NCBI GenBank assembly: GCA_963974675.1
Contig: CAXBDQ010000012.1
Span: 1-64,000, forward strand
Origin: Porticoccus sp963974675
GTDB lineage: Bacteria > Pseudomonadota > Gammaproteobacteria > Pseudomonadales > Porticoccaceae
Reading direction: 5' to 3'
DNA: 64,000 bases
This document shows positions 63,348-64,000 of this stretch, one piece after another. Within the stretch, counting starts at the first letter, position 1. Every line of letters begins with the position of its first letter. The translations under genes were made by a program, and so were the position numbers. The notes beneath the pieces are model-generated. The model was not told the origin of the DNA, searched no databases, and worked only from the letters and a program-made list of their open reading frames with translations.

Positions 63348-64000
63348 ATGGAAAACATCTCGATTCGCGGTGCAAGAACCCATAATTTGAAGTCGGTAGA
63401 CCTTGATCTGCCCCGTGATAAGCTCATTGTAGTGACAGGTTTATCAGGATCGGGGAAATCATCGCTGGCCTTCGACACCCTCTATGCCGAGGGGCAACGC
63501 CGCTATGTCGAATCGCTCTCAGCCTATGCCCGTCAGTTCCTTTCTATGATGGAAAAACCGGATGTAGATCATATTGAGGGGCTGTCTCCCGCCATTTCCA
63601 TTGAGCAAAAATCTACCTCCCACAACCCACGGTCTACGGTGGGAACCATTACTGAAATTCACGATTACCTGCGCCTTTTATATGCACGTGTTGGTGAACC
63701 TCGCTGCCCTGATCACAACGAACCCTTAAAGGCACAAACCATTAGTCAAATGGTCGACCAAGTATTGGCGTTACCCGAAGACTCTAAGTTGATGCTGCTG
63801 GCACCTGTAATACGGGGTAGAAAAGGTGAACATGCCCATATTTTTCAAAGCCTTCGGGCACAGGGGTTTATCCGGGTCCGAGTTGATGGCTTGGTGGTGG
63901 ATCTTGATGATGTACCTGAACTGGAAAAGAACAAAAAACACAATATTGAAGTGGTGGTCGACCGCTTTAAGGTGAAACCCGACTTACAACTTAGGCTATC
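63348..64000 (+). CDS. uvrA: Excinuclease ABC subunit A (5' part, runs off the window)
   Basis: DNA damage recognition ATPase of nucleotide excision repair. The ATG is at 63348 and 217 codons are present before the window ends. The translation starts MENISIRGARTHNLKSVDLDL, with Walker A VTGLSGSGKSSLAFDTLYAEG, AYARQFLSMMEKPDVDHIEG, SPAISIEQKSTSHNPRSTVG and the CPDH segment of the first zinc-binding region. All match UvrA closely. No LexA box (CTG-N10-CAG) was recognised in the 220 bp upstream. Confidence 0.96.
   Translation, partial: MENISIRGARTHNLKSVDLDLPRDKLIVVTGLSGSGKSSLAFDTLYAEGQRRYVESLSAYARQFLSMMEKPDVDHIEGLSPAISIEQKSTSHNPRSTVGTITEIHDYLRLLYARVGEPRCPDHNEPLKAQTISQMVDQVLALPEDSKLMLLAPVIRGRKGEHAHIFQSLRAQGFIRVRVDGLVVDLDDVPELEKNKKHNIEVVVDRFKVKPDLQLRL

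Overview
The window is a chromosomal segment of a gammaproteobacterium related to the pseudomonads and marine Cellvibrionales-like lineages. The evidence is gene content and order. The block clpB-pgeF-rluD | bamD ... pilS-pilR-fimT/fimU-pilV-pilW-pilX-pilY1-pilE | ispH-fkpB-lspA-ileS-ribF-murJ | rpsT | proB-obgE-rpmA-rplU | ispB follows the order I recall from Pseudomonas aeruginosa, with a few insertions such as nadE. No rRNA, tRNA, CRISPR array, prophage or intact insertion sequence was seen.

Layout. (1) 1-4,700: branched-chain amino acid operon ilvI-ilvH-ilvC on the minus strand and a small DUF4124 protein. (2) 4,700-11,920: a small unknown protein, the disaggregase ClpB behind a clear heat-shock (sigma-32) promoter, PgeF, RluD, BamD and NadE. 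(3) 12,045-22,612: type IV pilus regulation (PilS-PilR) followed by the minor pilin/PilY1 cluster, with one unrecognised secreted protein between pilX and pilY1. (4) 22,692-30,153: the isoleucyl-tRNA synthetase/lipoprotein signal peptidase/isoprenoid operon. (5) 30,418-37,369: ribosomal proteins S20, L27 and L21, ProB, Obg, polyprenyl diphosphate synthase, and FabA-FabB for unsaturated fatty acids. (6) 37,562-40,323: a GST, SSB and an MFS transporter. (7) 40,461-63,127: a roughly 23-kb surface-polysaccharide locus. (8) 63,348 to the end: the 5' part of uvrA.

The polysaccharide locus is the accessory part. It holds ManC (GDP-mannose), a WbpM/FlaA1-type dehydratase, a PglC/WcaJ-type initiating sugar-phosphate transferase, RmlBDAC (dTDP-L-rhamnose), a Wzm/Wzt ABC exporter, a QdtC/FdtA/QdtB-like set for a dTDP-3-acetamido-3,6-dideoxyhexose, four glycosyltransferases, a methyltransferase, a PAPS-type sulfotransferase, two tandem DegT aminotransferases, a WbqC-family protein and a terminal SDR protein. 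No Wzx or Wzy was recognised, so export is probably ABC-dependent. The locus lies between the MFS gene and uvrA, which I recall as adjacent to each other beside ssb in Pseudomonas, so it appears to have been inserted into an otherwise conserved ssb-MFS-uvrA neighbourhood.

Several genes overlap by 1-4 nt at start/stop (TAATG, TGATG, ATGA, GTGA), indicating tight translational coupling. Short imperfect tandem duplications recur in the window: about 60 bp at 58-147, 14 bp at 4043-4083, 18 bp at 4980-5015, 18-19 bp at 11998-12034, and 27 bp in coding sequence at 50304-50384. Functions come from reading motifs and family knowledge. No database search was run.
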